From: Caproicibacter sp047833665
Lineage (GTDB): Bacteria > Bacillota > Clostridia > Oscillospirales > Acutalibacteraceae
Direction: 5' to 3'
DNA length: 64,000 bases
NCBI GenBank assembly: GCA_047833665.1
Contig: CP181261.1
Span: forward strand, 1,488,001-1,552,000
The translations under genes and the position numbers were made by a program. The notes beneath the pieces are model-generated. The model saw nothing but the letters and a program-made list of their open reading frames with translations. It was not told the DNA's origin and ran no database searches. Positions 43,841 to 53,151 of this stretch are shown piece by piece; the stretch's first letter is position 1, and each line of letters begins with the position of its first letter.

Positions 43841-45598
43841 TTGCCTTTGCCGGAACCCTTTTTGCAGGAATTAAAGGCAAGAAGTGATCTTGTGGAGATT
43901 GCATCTGACTATGTCAGTTTGAAACGCAGCGGCAGAAACATGGTTGGCCTTTGTCCATTCCACAGTGAAAAGACACCGTCTTTTAATATTTATCCGGAGA
44001 ATGGATCCTTTTACTGCTTTGGCTGTGGAGTTGGCGGCGATGTCATCACATTTGTGCGCCGGATTGAAAATCTTGACTATATGGAAGCAATTCGCTTTTT
44101 AGCGCAGCGAGCCGGAATGCAGGTTCCGGAAGCTGAAGTTGACGATAAAATGACCAAACTTCGCACCCGGATTCTAGAAATCAACCGAGAAACCGCGCGG
44201 TTTTATTATTCCGTCTTAAACTCTGACGCCGGCAAAGAAGGAAGAGAATATTTTACCCGCCGCGCTTTAAAACCGGCAACAGTCAGACATTTTGGGCTTG
44301 GTTATGCACCAAATTCCCGTTTTGCGTTGGTTGATATGCTGGAGAAAAAGGGATATACTCAGGACGAAATGATACTCTCCAATGTTGCTTTTAAAAGCAG
44401 AGGAGGCCGAGCGGTTGACCGGTTCTATGGTCGGGTCATGTTTCCTATTATTGACCTTCGCGGCAATGTCGTTGCGTTTGGCGGAAGAACCTTGGGCGAC
44501 GACAAGCCAAAATACTTAAATACTTCCGAAACGCCTGTTTTCAATAAGGGCAATATGTTGTTTGCTCTAAATTTTGCAAAAAATTGCAATTCCGGGAGGC
44601 TTATTTTATGTGAAGGCTATATGGATGTCATTGCATTGCATCAGGCGGGATTCCGGGATGCAGTTGCAACATTGGGAACTTCATTGACGCCGGCGCAAGC
44701 TCGGCTGATGGCTAGGTATGTGAAAGAAGTTGTGATATGCTATGATTCCGATGCACCAGGACAAAAAGCGGCTTCACGAGCTATTCCGATTCTGCGCGAT
44801 GCAGGCCTTATCGTTCGTGTATTGACAATATCGGGAGGCAAGGACCCGGATGAATACATAAAAACATATGGCCCAATTAAATTTAAGCAATTACTCGATG
44901 CCTGCGGTAATGATGTGGAATATCGTTTGCAAAAGGCTAGACAGGGTAAAAATTTGCAGAATCCGGAACAGCGAGTGGAATATCTCAATGCTGCCATCTC
45001 TATTCTTTCCACTTTGGAAAATCGAATTGAGCAAGAAGTATACGCAGGACGCCTTGCACAGGAAGCTGGAATTGCTACTTCCACGGTTATGAATCAAATT
45101 ATCGCTTTGAGCAAAAAGAACCGTAAAAAACAGATGAAAAAACAGTTTCAGGCCATGCAGAGGCAGAGTGCCGGTTTTCGGGATTCCGTCAATCCGGAAA
45201 AAGCTGAAAATCTGCGTGCCGCTACCGCAGAAGAGGCGTTGATTGCTTATTTACTAAAATTTCCAGAATCTTCAGGGCAAATTATTTCTACTTTGCCTCC
45301 AGAAAAATTTATAACAACGTTTAATCGCCGTGTATATGCGTCAATTGTGGGCAGAATTACAAAGGGAAATAGCGTTGATCTTGCTGTTTTGTCGGAAAAA
45401 TTTACCATGGATGAGATTTCATCCATTGCAAGAATTCTTGCTTCATACGACGGAATTACCTTAACACGGCGTGATGTAAATGAATATATCAATATTATTT
45501 CCCAGGAAAACGATAAAAAGATAATAAGCCAAGCCGAATCGGTACCGGCTGAAGAAATAGAAGAGTATCTTAATAAATTAAGGCAGCAGAAGAAATAG
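43841..45598 (+). CDS. dnaG: DNA primase
   Basis: 585 residues from TTG 43841, 8 bases behind GGGAGG (GTG 43832 is too close). Zinc finger C38-x2-H41 ... C59-x2-C62, Toprim domain with EGYMDVIALH and YDSDAPGQ, and a DnaB-binding C-terminal helical domain. Makes replication primers. Confidence 0.97.
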   Translation: MPLPEPFLQELKARSDLVEIASDYVSLKRSGRNMVGLCPFHSEKTPSFNIYPENGSFYCFGCGVGGDVITFVRRIENLDYMEAIRFLAQRAGMQVPEAEVDDKMTKLRTRILEINRETARFYYSVLNSDAGKEGREYFTRRALKPATVRHFGLGYAPNSRFALVDMLEKKGYTQDEMILSNVAFKSRGGRAVDRFYGRVMFPIIDLRGNVVAFGGRTLGDDKPKYLNTSETPVFNKGNMLFALNFAKNCNSGRLILCEGYMDVIALHQAGFRDAVATLGTSLTPAQARLMARYVKEVVICYDSDAPGQKAASRAIPILRDAGLIVRVLTISGGKDPDEYIKTYGPIKFKQLLDACGNDVEYRLQKARQGKNLQNPEQRVEYLNAAISILSTLENRIEQEVYAGRLAQEAGIATSTVMNQIIALSKKNRKKQMKKQFQAMQRQSAGFRDSVNPEKAENLRAATAEEALIAYLLKFPESSGQIISTLPPEKFITTFNRRVYASIVGRITKGNSVDLAVLSEKFTMDEISSIARILASYDGITLTRRDVNEYINIISQENDKKIISQAESVPAEEIEEYLNKLRQQKK

Positions 45599-45609
45599 GG
45601 GGACAAAAC

Positions 45610-46704
45610 ATGGCAATGCCGGATAAGAAAACGGTTATTAAGGATTTGATTGGACAGGGAAAAGCAAAAGGACAGCTTTCAACAAAGGAAATTCTTGATG
45701 CATTGGGAGAATTGGATTTTGATCCGGAGCAAATCGAAAAGTTTTATGATGCCTTGGAATCGCAGGGTGTGGAGATTGTTGAGGACTTTGAAGATGAATC
45801 TCTGGAAGATCTTGGGATAGATCCTAAGATTGCTGCAAGTGAAGACCTTGAATCCACCCTAAGTACGGAAGGTATTGCGATTGACGACCCGGTTAAAGTC
45901 TATTTAAAAGAAATCGGCAGAGTGCCTCTTTTAACACCGGAAGAGGAAATAGACCTTGCAATTCGTATTTCCGAAGGAGATGAAGCTGCAAAAAAGAGAC
46001 TGTCTGAAGCAAATCTCCGTTTGGTTGTCAGTATCGCAAAGCGATATCTTGGCAGAGGAATGCAGTTTTTGGATTTGATTCAGGAAGGCAACTTAGGACT
46101 TATTAAGGCAGTGGAAAAATTTGATTATAAGAAAGGCTTTAAATTTTCCACTTATGCCACTTGGTGGATTCGTCAGGCTATTACCCGCGCTATTGCAGAT
46201 CAGGCACGAACAATCCGCATTCCGGTGCATATGGTTGAAACGATTAATAAAGTGAAAAAAGTTTCCAGCCAATTGTTGCACACTAGCGGCCATGAACCCA
46301 CAGCGGAAGAAATTTCAGAAGAACTGGACATGCCTGTTGAAAAGGTGCGAGAAATTATGCGTGTCGCTCAAGAACCAGTGTCACTGGAAACACCGATTGG
46401 CGAAGAGGAGGACAGCCATTTAGGAGATTTTATTCCAGACGATGATGCTCCGGCTCCTGCGGACGCCGCTTCACATACTCTGCTGAAAGAGCAGTTGGCG
46501 GATGTGTTGGGCACGCTTACGCCCCGTGAGGAAAAAGTTCTTCGTCTTCGCTTTGGATTGGAGGACGGGCGTTCCCGCACGCTGGAAGAAGTGGGAAAAG
46601 AATTCAATGTTACACGGGAACGTATCAGGCAAATTGAAGCCAAAGCGCTTCGCAAACTTCGCCATCCAAGCCGCAGCAAAAAGCTGAAAGACTTTTTGGA
46701 TTAA
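45610..46704 (+). CDS. rpoD: Primary sigma factor SigA/RpoD
   Basis: 364 residues. Region 1.1 remnant, region 1.2 (DPVKVYLKEIGRVPLLTPEE), region 2 (YATWWIRQAITRAIADQART), region 3, and region 4 (VTRERIRQIEAKALRKLRHP). Short Gram-positive form. It follows dnaG by 11 bp, the classic macromolecular-synthesis arrangement. Confidence 0.98.
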   Translation: MAMPDKKTVIKDLIGQGKAKGQLSTKEILDALGELDFDPEQIEKFYDALESQGVEIVEDFEDESLEDLGIDPKIAASEDLESTLSTEGIAIDDPVKVYLKEIGRVPLLTPEEEIDLAIRISEGDEAAKKRLSEANLRLVVSIAKRYLGRGMQFLDLIQEGNLGLIKAVEKFDYKKGFKFSTYATWWIRQAITRAIADQARTIRIPVHMVETINKVKKVSSQLLHTSGHEPTAEEISEELDMPVEKVREIMRVAQEPVSLETPIGEEEDSHLGDFIPDDDAPAPADAASHTLLKEQLADVLGTLTPREEKVLRLRFGLEDGRSRTLEEVGKEFNVTRERIRQIEAKALRKLRHPSRSKKLKDFLD

Positions 46705-46726
46705 AAGTAAGGAGCGGTTTTTAGCT

Positions 46727-47140
46727 ATGGTTTTAACACTTGAAGCAGACTATGCGGTTCGTATTGTGGACGAATTGGCACAGTCAAAACAAAAAGTTGA
46801 CGCAAAGACTCTTTCGGAACATACACGCGTCCCGCTTCGCTTTGCACTAAAGATTTTGAGAAAATTGGTTGCTTCCGGGCTGATTGTGTCCTATAAAGGT
46901 GCACACGGCGGCTATAAACTGGCCGGGCCCGCCGAGAAAATTACCCTGCGTCAGGTTATTGAATCCGTGGAAGGCCCTTACATGCTCAGCCGATGCCAGC
47001 AGGACGCTTACAGTTGCTCGCATGATACATGTTGCAGATTTCATGACATATATGATGAAATTTCAGCTATTGTAAGGGAAAAGCTGGATTCATATACATT
47101 TGCTTGTCCTTCGGAAGACAAACCGCAGAAAACAGAGTAA
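46727..47140 (+). CDS. Rrf2-family transcriptional regulator
   Basis: 137 residues. N-terminal winged helix (EADYAVRIVDELAQ, VPLRFALKILRKL, GAHGGYKLAG), then a Cys-rich loop (SRCQQDAYSCSHDTCCRFH) suited to an Fe-S cluster as in IscR or NsrR. Target not deducible. Follows rpoD by 22 bp. Confidence 0.92.
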   Translation: MVLTLEADYAVRIVDELAQSKQKVDAKTLSEHTRVPLRFALKILRKLVASGLIVSYKGAHGGYKLAGPAEKITLRQVIESVEGPYMLSRCQQDAYSCSHDTCCRFHDIYDEISAIVREKLDSYTFACPSEDKPQKTE

Positions 47141-47156
47141 ACTGCGAAAAATAACA

Positions 47157-47182
47157 AAAGCCGGAGATAAACTCCGGCTTTT
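47157..47182 (+). terminator. Terminator of the rpoD transcript
   Basis: AAAAGCCGGAG/CTCCGGCTTTT perfect stem, 5-nt loop. Confidence 0.88.
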
Positions 47183-47241
47183 CAGATTGTCGAATAACCC
47201 ATCCAACGCATCAAGCGAAGGATGGGTTATTCGACAATCTG
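47183..47241. repeat. Palindromic repeat element, copy 2
   Basis: 22-bp perfect arms (47,183-47,204 and 47,220-47,241; core AATAACCCATCC/GGATGGGTTATT) with a 15-nt loop. It is copy 1 (37,655) in inverse orientation with a longer arm. A second small palindrome AATCTGATA/TATCAGATT (47,244-47,263) follows at the prophage 2 edge. Confidence 0.8.
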
Positions 47242-47262
47242 AAATCTGATAAATATCAGATT

Positions 47263-47790
47263 CTACCTTTTTTCTGGATACCGGAGGAGAATATTGATCA
47301 GCGTGTGCGGAGAGATCATGTGCCTTATGATGTCTGGGAGAGGCAAGGCTTTTTATATACCACCGAGGGTAACGTGGTGCATTACGGTTTTATCGAGACA
47401 TTTATTGAGGAACTCGGTATGAAATATAACATTAAGGAAATAGCCTTTGACCGCTGGGGCGCAATTCAGATGACGCAAAACCTCGAGGCTTTGGGGTTTA
47501 CGGTTGTTCCATTCGGTCAGGGTTTCAAGGATATGTCGCCGCCTACAAAAGAGTTGATGAAGCTGACATTGGAAGAACGCATTGCCCATGGAGGCCATCC
47601 AGTACTGCGCTGGATGATGGACAATATTTTTGTACGGACTGACCCGGCAGGAAATATAAAGCCAGACAAGGAGAAATCCACTGAAAAAATTGACGGTGCT
47701 GTGGCAACAATCATGGCGCTTGACAGGGCAATAAGGCATGGCGGTTACAGTGGAAGTGTGTATGATGAGAGAGGGATTTTGATTTTGTGA
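47263..47790 (+). pseudogene. terL: Terminase large subunit, C-terminal fragment
   Basis: Reading in frame from 47263 gives LPFFWIPEENIDQRVRRDHV and onward to 47790 (GTG 47305 is the first start codon); this is the middle and nuclease end of HK97-type TerL (FDRWGAIQMTQNLEALGF; VRTDPAGNIKPDKEKSTEKI). The whole ATPase half with Walker motifs is missing: the frame runs left into the palindrome at 47,241. Broken gene, so no packaging motor is coded here. Confidence 0.88.
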
Positions 47791-47813
47791 CCGATATCTT
47801 ACTGTGATATACT
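47785..47813 (+). promoter_or_regulatory. Promoter of the EEP cargo gene
   Basis: TTGTGA (47785-47790), 17 bp, TATACT (47808-47813) with extended TG, overlapping the end of terL. Confidence 0.6.
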
Positions 47814-47846
47814 AGGCTTAATAAAACGAATTGGGGGCGAGCGTTC

Positions 47847-48650
47847 GTGTTGAATAAGTTGGAAATTATGGCATGGAATATTCATGGGGCTGGTGGCTAC
47901 GGAAATTATGCTATACCTAATTTTGTTGCAGATAAAATTTTAAACAAAAATGTAGATATTGCTATTATCGTAGAGTTTATAACAGGGAAAGGTTGGGATT
48001 ATTTAATAGGGACGCTAGAAAAGTCTTATGATATATTTATTTCGCCATATACAAGTGGAATAAATCAAGTTATGATTGCTTTGAAAAAAGAAAAAGGGTT
48101 TGAAGTAAAAAGGATTCTAACAGAGAACCCTATAGAAAAAGAAAAACCAGAGTTTTTACAAGTTGAAACAGAATTAGAAGGCAAATCTTTTGCAATTATA
48201 GGAGTGAGAATTAAGACCCAAGGAACTAATAAACAGATAGACTCTCAATTTGAATTCTTAAAAGATCACTTGAAAACATTAGAGAACTCAAATGTACTTT
48301 GTGCAGGTGATTTTAATGTATGGAAAACCCCTCTTTCAAAAAAGTTGAATATAACTTCAAAGTACATTTTCACCCCAGAGTACTCAATGGTGGACGGTGA
48401 TTTTAACACTCTTGACACTTGGAGTGCGGTAATCAAAAATTCTAAAACTAATGTAGTTGGTAAAGCTTTAATCGATCATATTATTGCAAAAGGAGTAGGA
48501 ATAAAAGAAGTAATTGATTTAAAATACTCATGGGATTTTGTTTCGGAAAAAAATAGTTATGGTAACTTAAAACCAGAAGATTATAAATCTCATCTGGTTG
48601 GTCTTCCAGACCATGCAATTTTATCTGCAACAGTTGAATTGAAAGATTAG
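47847..48650 (+). CDS. Endonuclease/exonuclease/phosphatase-fold protein (cargo)
   Basis: 267 residues, GTG start. EEP signatures: MAWNIHG with N11, IIVEF for the metal Glu, GDFN at about residues 154-157, and a final PDH (GLPDHAILSATV). More A+T-rich than the phage genes around it and inserted between terL and portal with its own promoter and a terminator, so it is a later-acquired gene. Could be a DNase of a defence or exclusion function or a phosphatase; substrate not predictable. Confidence 0.8.
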   Translation: MLNKLEIMAWNIHGAGGYGNYAIPNFVADKILNKNVDIAIIVEFITGKGWDYLIGTLEKSYDIFISPYTSGINQVMIALKKEKGFEVKRILTENPIEKEKPEFLQVETELEGKSFAIIGVRIKTQGTNKQIDSQFEFLKDHLKTLENSNVLCAGDFNVWKTPLSKKLNITSKYIFTPEYSMVDGDFNTLDTWSAVIKNSKTNVVGKALIDHIIAKGVGIKEVIDLKYSWDFVSEKNSYGNLKPEDYKSHLVGLPDHAILSATVELKD

Positions 48651-48676
48651 AAAACAAATAATAAATTTGGTATTAT

Positions 48677-48702
48677 AAGCATCTCACGCGAGGTGCTTTT
48701 TT
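48677..48702 (+). terminator. Terminator behind the EEP gene
   Basis: AAGCATCTC/GAGGTGCTT (one G-U), ACGC loop, T6. Confidence 0.8.
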
Positions 48703-48730
48703 CATGCCTATTTTTAGGAGAGTGATGCCT

Positions 48731-50053
48731 ATGAGAATATTTTCCCGCCTGTTCAAAGCAAGGGATAAGCCTAAAAACAGCCTGTTTGGTAATGCATATA
48801 GCTTTTTCTTCGGCGGCACATCCAGCGGAAAGGCTGTCAATGAGCGGACTGCTATGCAGACAACGGCAGTGTATGCCTGTGTAAGGATACTTGCAGAAGC
48901 CATCGCCGGGCTTCCGCTTCATGTGTACCGCTATAAAGAAGACGGTGGCAAAGAAAAAGCGTTGACCCACCCGCTCTATTATTTACTCCATGACGAACCA
49001 AACCCTGAGATGACTTCATTCGTGTTCCGGGAAACACTGATGAGTCATCTTCTTTTATGGGGAAATGCTTACGCTCAAATTATTAGGGACGGTTCCGGAC
49101 GAGTGCTGGCGCTTTATCCACTTTTGCCAAACAAAATGACGGTAGACAGGGCTCCAAACGGAGAACTGTTTTACACTTATCGGCGCGACAGCGATGAGAG
49201 TAGGGTTAATCCAAAAGCAGGCCTTATATACCTACGAAGTGATGAGGTTCTTCACATCCCGGGACTCGGTTTTGACGGGCTGATTGGATACTCCCCTATT
49301 GCTATGGCCAAGAACGCCATAGGCATGGCTATTGCCTGTGAGGAGTATGGTGCATCCTTTTTTGCCAACGGAGCAAATCCGGGTGGCGTTCTGGAACATC
49401 CCGGTGTACTAAAGGATCCGGCAAAGGTGCGGGAAAGCTGGAACGCTGTTTATCAAGGAAGTGCCAATGCTCATCGCATTGCAGTTCTGGAAGAGGGAAT
49501 GAAGTTTCAACCAATCGGCATTCCACCCGAACAGGCACAGTTTTTAGAGACAAGAAAGTTTCAGATAAATGAAATTGCTCGGATATTCCGAGTACCTCCC
49601 CATATGGTTGGAGATCTTGAAAAGTCAAGCTTTTCAAACATCGAACAGCAATCTCTGGAATTTGTTAAATACACGCTTGACCCGTGGGTGGTGCGTTGGG
49701 AACAGGCTCTCCAAAAAGCGCTGCTTTTGCCGTCGGAAAAGCGGACATACTTTGTCAAGTTCAACGTGGACGGCCTTCTGCGCGGTGATTATGCAAGCCG
49801 CATGAATGGTTATGCTGTAGCTCGCCAGAACGGCTGGATGTCGGCTAACGATATCCGCGAGCTTGAGGACATGAACCGGATTCCGGCGGAGTTGGGTGGA
49901 GATCTGTATCTTGTTAACGGTAACATGACCAGGCTTGCCGATGCAGGTGCCTTTGCAGGCAAAAACAATGCTAAAACGGAGGGATCAAAAGTTGAACAAA
50001 TCACAAAAACCAAAACCGGTTCGCCGCTTCTGGAACTGGATACAAAACGATGA
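48731..50053 (+). CDS. Portal protein, HK97 family
   Basis: About 440 residues; ATG 48731 lies 10 bases behind AGGAG (48725 is a close alternative). Family stretches: AVYACVRILAEAIAGLPLHV, LLWGNAYAQIIRD, HIPGLGFDGLIGYSPI and RIFRVPPHMVGDLEKSSFSN. Portal ring of the head; overlaps the protease gene start by about 60 bp. Confidence 0.94.
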   Translation: MRIFSRLFKARDKPKNSLFGNAYSFFFGGTSSGKAVNERTAMQTTAVYACVRILAEAIAGLPLHVYRYKEDGGKEKALTHPLYYLLHDEPNPEMTSFVFRETLMSHLLLWGNAYAQIIRDGSGRVLALYPLLPNKMTVDRAPNGELFYTYRRDSDESRVNPKAGLIYLRSDEVLHIPGLGFDGLIGYSPIAMAKNAIGMAIACEEYGASFFANGANPGGVLEHPGVLKDPAKVRESWNAVYQGSANAHRIAVLEEGMKFQPIGIPPEQAQFLETRKFQINEIARIFRVPPHMVGDLEKSSFSNIEQQSLEFVKYTLDPWVVRWEQALQKALLLPSEKRTYFVKFNVDGLLRGDYASRMNGYAVARQNGWMSANDIRELEDMNRIPAELGGDLYLVNGNMTRLADAGAFAGKNNAKTEGSKVEQITKTKTGSPLLELDTKR

Positions 50054-50714
50054 TGGCAGCCGGACATTATATATTGACGGCCCAATAGCTGAAGAAAGCT
50101 GGCTGGGAGACGAAGTAACTCCCAAACAGTTCAAATCAGAGCTGTTGTCCGGAGAGGGTGATATAACGATCTGGATCAACAGCCCTGGCGGAGATATATT
50201 TGCAGCTAATCAAATTTACAACATGCTTATGGATTACAAAGGCAAAGTGACGGTAAAGATTGACGGTATTGCAGCCAGCGCCGCTTCGGTCATAGCTATG
50301 GCCGGAGGTGCCGTCTTTATGTCACCAGTCAGCATGATGATTCACAACCCTATGACAATAGCCATCGGTGATACAGAAGAAATGGAGAAAGCTATCGCAA
50401 TGCTGGAAGAAATAAAGGAATCCATCATCAACGCTTATGAGCTGAAAACCGGACTTTCCAGGGCAAAAATATCGCACCTAATGGATGCAGAAAGCTGGTT
50501 TAACGCAAGAAAAGCGGTGGAACTTGGCTTTGCCGATGGAATCTTGTTTATGGAGGATGAATCATTCCCATCCGAATTTGAAGTATCAGGAGGAATGATC
50601 TTCAGCAGGCAGGCAGTAACAAATTCCATCCTGCAAAAGCTTAAATCAAAAGAAAAACCAAAAGGAACACCAATTGAGTCGCTTGAAAAGCGGCTTTTTT
50701 TATTAAAACCTTAA
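49992..50714 (+). CDS. ClpP-like head maturation protease
   Basis: 240 residues from TTG 49992 (GGAGGG ahead). ClpP fold with catalytic Ser in GIAASAASVIAMAG and His in MMIHNPM, and the INSPGGDIFAANQIYNML strand. Cleaves capsid precursor scaffolding domain during assembly. Confidence 0.92.
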   Translation: MNKSQKPKPVRRFWNWIQNDDGSRTLYIDGPIAEESWLGDEVTPKQFKSELLSGEGDITIWINSPGGDIFAANQIYNMLMDYKGKVTVKIDGIAASAASVIAMAGGAVFMSPVSMMIHNPMTIAIGDTEEMEKAIAMLEEIKESIINAYELKTGLSRAKISHLMDAESWFNARKAVELGFADGILFMEDESFPSEFEVSGGMIFSRQAVTNSILQKLKSKEKPKGTPIESLEKRLFLLKP

Positions 50715-50727
50715 GGAGGATTTGATT

Positions 50728-51930
50728 ATGAGCAAAATACTGGAACTGCGTGAAAAACGCGCTAAAGTATGGGAAGCTGCTAAAGCTTTCCTCGACAGCA
50801 AACGCGGGAACGACGGACTGCTTTCACCGGAGGATACCGCGACTTATGAAAAAATGGAAGCCGACGTTATTGCGCTGGGCAAAGAAATAGAGCGTCTTGA
50901 GCGTCAGGCTGCCATAGATTTGAAACTGTCAAAACCGTTGAATATTCCTATTACAGACAAACCCACTTCCATATCTGGCAACAATGAAAAAACCGGACGT
51001 GCCAGCGATGAGTACAGGCAGTCTTTCTGGAACATGATGCGCGGCAGGCGCAAATATGACGTACACAACGCGCTGCAGATTGGAGAGGACACCGAAGGTG
51101 GATATCTTGTTCCCGACGACTTTGAGCGTACTCTTGTGGAAGCACTGGAGGAGGAGAATATCTTTAGGCAGATTGCCAATGTTATTACCACGTCCAGCGG
51201 TGACAAGAAAATTCCTGTGGTGGCAAGCAAGGGTACTGCATCCTGGGTGGATGAGGAAGGCCAGATTCCCGAAAGCGATGACTCCTTTGCACAGGTATCC
51301 ATCGGCGCATATAAGCTGGCTACTATGATCAAGGTGTCAGAGGAATTGTTAAACGATAGTGTGTTCAACCTTGAACAGTATATAGCCAAAGAATTCGCCC
51401 GCCGAATCGGAGCAAAAGAGGAGGAAGCATTTTTTATCGGCGACGGATCTGGCAAGCCAACCGGTATCTTGGCGGATAACGGCGGTGGCGAGATAGGAGT
51501 AACTGCGGCGAGTGCAACAGCCATTACACTTGACGAGATCATGGACTTGTTCTACAGCCTAAAGTCTCCGTACCGCAGGAACGCTGTATTCATTATGAAT
51601 GATTCGACAATTAAAGCTATAAGGAAGCTCAAAGACAACAACGGTCAGTATCTCTGGCAGCCTTCTGTAACTGCTGGAACACCGGATACTATCCTCAATC
51701 GTCCAGTTAAAACTTCTGCATTTATGCCAGCCATTGCCGCCGGAGCAAAAACGATTGTATTCGGTGATTTTTCTTATTACTGGGTGGCAGACCGTCAGGG
51801 CAGGGTTTTTAAGCGGCTTAATGAGTTGTATGCTGCGACCGGACAAGTTGGATTCATGGCAACCCAGCGTGTAGATGGCAAGCTGGTGCTGTCTGAAGCA
51901 GTCAAGATACTGCAGCAGAAATCAACTTAA
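50728..51930 (+). CDS. Major capsid protein, HK97 fold
   Basis: 400 residues from ATG 50728 (AAGGAGG). The first ~110 residues are a coiled-coil scaffold segment (LREKRAKVWEAAKAFLDSKR), followed by the HK97 domain (DTEGGYLVPDDFERTLVEAL; FIGDGSGKPTGIL). The protease next door should remove the N-terminal part. Confidence 0.95.
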   Translation: MSKILELREKRAKVWEAAKAFLDSKRGNDGLLSPEDTATYEKMEADVIALGKEIERLERQAAIDLKLSKPLNIPITDKPTSISGNNEKTGRASDEYRQSFWNMMRGRRKYDVHNALQIGEDTEGGYLVPDDFERTLVEALEEENIFRQIANVITTSSGDKKIPVVASKGTASWVDEEGQIPESDDSFAQVSIGAYKLATMIKVSEELLNDSVFNLEQYIAKEFARRIGAKEEEAFFIGDGSGKPTGILADNGGGEIGVTAASATAITLDEIMDLFYSLKSPYRRNAVFIMNDSTIKAIRKLKDNNGQYLWQPSVTAGTPDTILNRPVKTSAFMPAIAAGAKTIVFGDFSYYWVADRQGRVFKRLNELYAATGQVGFMATQRVDGKLVLSEAVKILQQKST

Positions 51931-51951
51931 TGAAAACGGAGGTGCTGCGGC

Positions 51952-52260
51952 ATGGAACTTTTGGAGAAGGTTAAAGCAAACCTCATATTGCAGCACAGCG
52001 AAGATGACGCACTTTTACAAGAGTATATCAAAGCTGCAGTGGCCTATGCGGAAAGTTACCAGAAAAAGCCGGAAGGATATTATGCCGAAAACCCTATGCC
52101 GCCTACTACTGAGCAGGCTGTCATTATGCTGTCGAGTCATTTTTATGAAAGCAGGGATGGTTCGACGGCTGGCTTTTTTGGGGATAGTGTGCAGGCTGGA
52201 CAGCAGGTATGGAATACAGTTAACCTTTTGCTGCGGCTTGACCGGGATTGGAAGATATAG
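51952..52260 (+). CDS. Head-tail connector, gp6-like
   Basis: 102 residues. Starts LLEKVKANLILQHSEDDALL, with the helical pattern of gp6-type connectors. A 12-bp hairpin (CCCCGCAAAGTC/GACTTTGTGGGG, one G-U) without T-run follows at 52,264-52,292. Confidence 0.85.
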   Translation: MELLEKVKANLILQHSEDDALLQEYIKAAVAYAESYQKKPEGYYAENPMPPTTEQAVIMLSSHFYESRDGSTAGFFGDSVQAGQQVWNTVNLLLRLDRDWKI

Positions 52261-52367
52261 GGGCCCCCGCAAAGTCATCCGACTTTGTGGGGAGAGGACG
52301 AACAACGGAATGAATGAGCTTTTCGCGCTTGCGCGGAAACGAATGATATGGAGTTTGTGAGGACGAT

Positions 52368-52703
52368 ATGAGCTTTGGGAAAATGAATACTTTCGTGGAC
52401 ATTATCTCAGTCAAGCCGGTTAAGGACGGTGAGGGTTTTACTGAAAAAGGTGATGTCATTCTTGCTTCGGTAAGGGCATACAAGGAAGACAGGCATGGCA
52501 GTGAAAAATGGGCAAACAGGGCGGCGTTTTCGCAGGCGTCTGCCCTGTTCCGCTTCCGTAGGATCCCTAACCTTGAAATTACTACAGATCTTGTACTCGT
52601 TTGCCGCGATGGCCGGTACAACATTATCAGTGTAGAGGATGTGAAGGGACGCGGAATGTATATTGAGGTGCTTGCGGAAAAGGTGAAATCAAGCAAAGCA
52701 TAA
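52368..52703 (+). CDS. Head closure protein
   Basis: 111 residues. SFGKMNTFVDIISVKPVKDG then a beta-rich domain as in head-closure/stopper proteins; in the normal place after the connector. Confidence 0.85.
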   Translation: MSFGKMNTFVDIISVKPVKDGEGFTEKGDVILASVRAYKEDRHGSEKWANRAAFSQASALFRFRRIPNLEITTDLVLVCRDGRYNIISVEDVKGRGMYIEVLAEKVKSSKA

Positions 52704-52719
52704 AAGGAGGGGCTGCAAC

Positions 52720-53151
52720 GTGGCTAAGGTGGAAGTTAAAATGCCGGAAGAGTTCTTGCTCAAGTTATCCAGACTTGGAGAAAGAACAGACGAAATCATA
52801 CCTAAGGTGCTGGAAGCAGGCGGGGAAGTGGTTCTTTCAAAAGTGAAGTCCAATCTTCAGTCAGTTATCGGGAGCGGCACTAAATATCCGTCCAGAGCAA
52901 CCGGTGAATTGGTAAATGCTTTGGGACTCTCTCCTGCCAAACAGGACAGGGATGGAAACCACAACATAAAAATCGGCTTTACTGAACCAAGGAAGGATGG
53001 GGTAAGCAATGCGAAGATTGCTAATATTATTGAGTACGGCAAGTCCGGGCAGCCTCCAAGGCCCTTTTTGAAACCGGCAAAATCAGCTACAAGGAAGTCC
53101 TGCATCGAAGTAATGAAGTCAAGACTGGAACAGGAGCTGGGTCGTATATGA
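52720..53151 (+). CDS. HK97 gp10-like tail component
   Basis: 143 residues, GTG start behind AAGGAGG. Family features: VLEAGGEVVLSKVKSNLQSV and IANIIEYGKSGQPPRPFLKP. Joins tail to head. Overlaps the next gene by 4 bp. Confidence 0.88.
   Translation: MAKVEVKMPEEFLLKLSRLGERTDEIIPKVLEAGGEVVLSKVKSNLQSVIGSGTKYPSRATGELVNALGLSPAKQDRDGNHNIKIGFTEPRKDGVSNAKIANIIEYGKSGQPPRPFLKPAKSATRKSCIEVMKSRLEQELGRI

Noticed and set aside
52264..52292. Hairpin CCCCGCAAAGTC/GACTTTGTGGGG as terminator
   Set aside because: No T-run; it lies inside the head gene operon. Kept only as a note with the connector gene.
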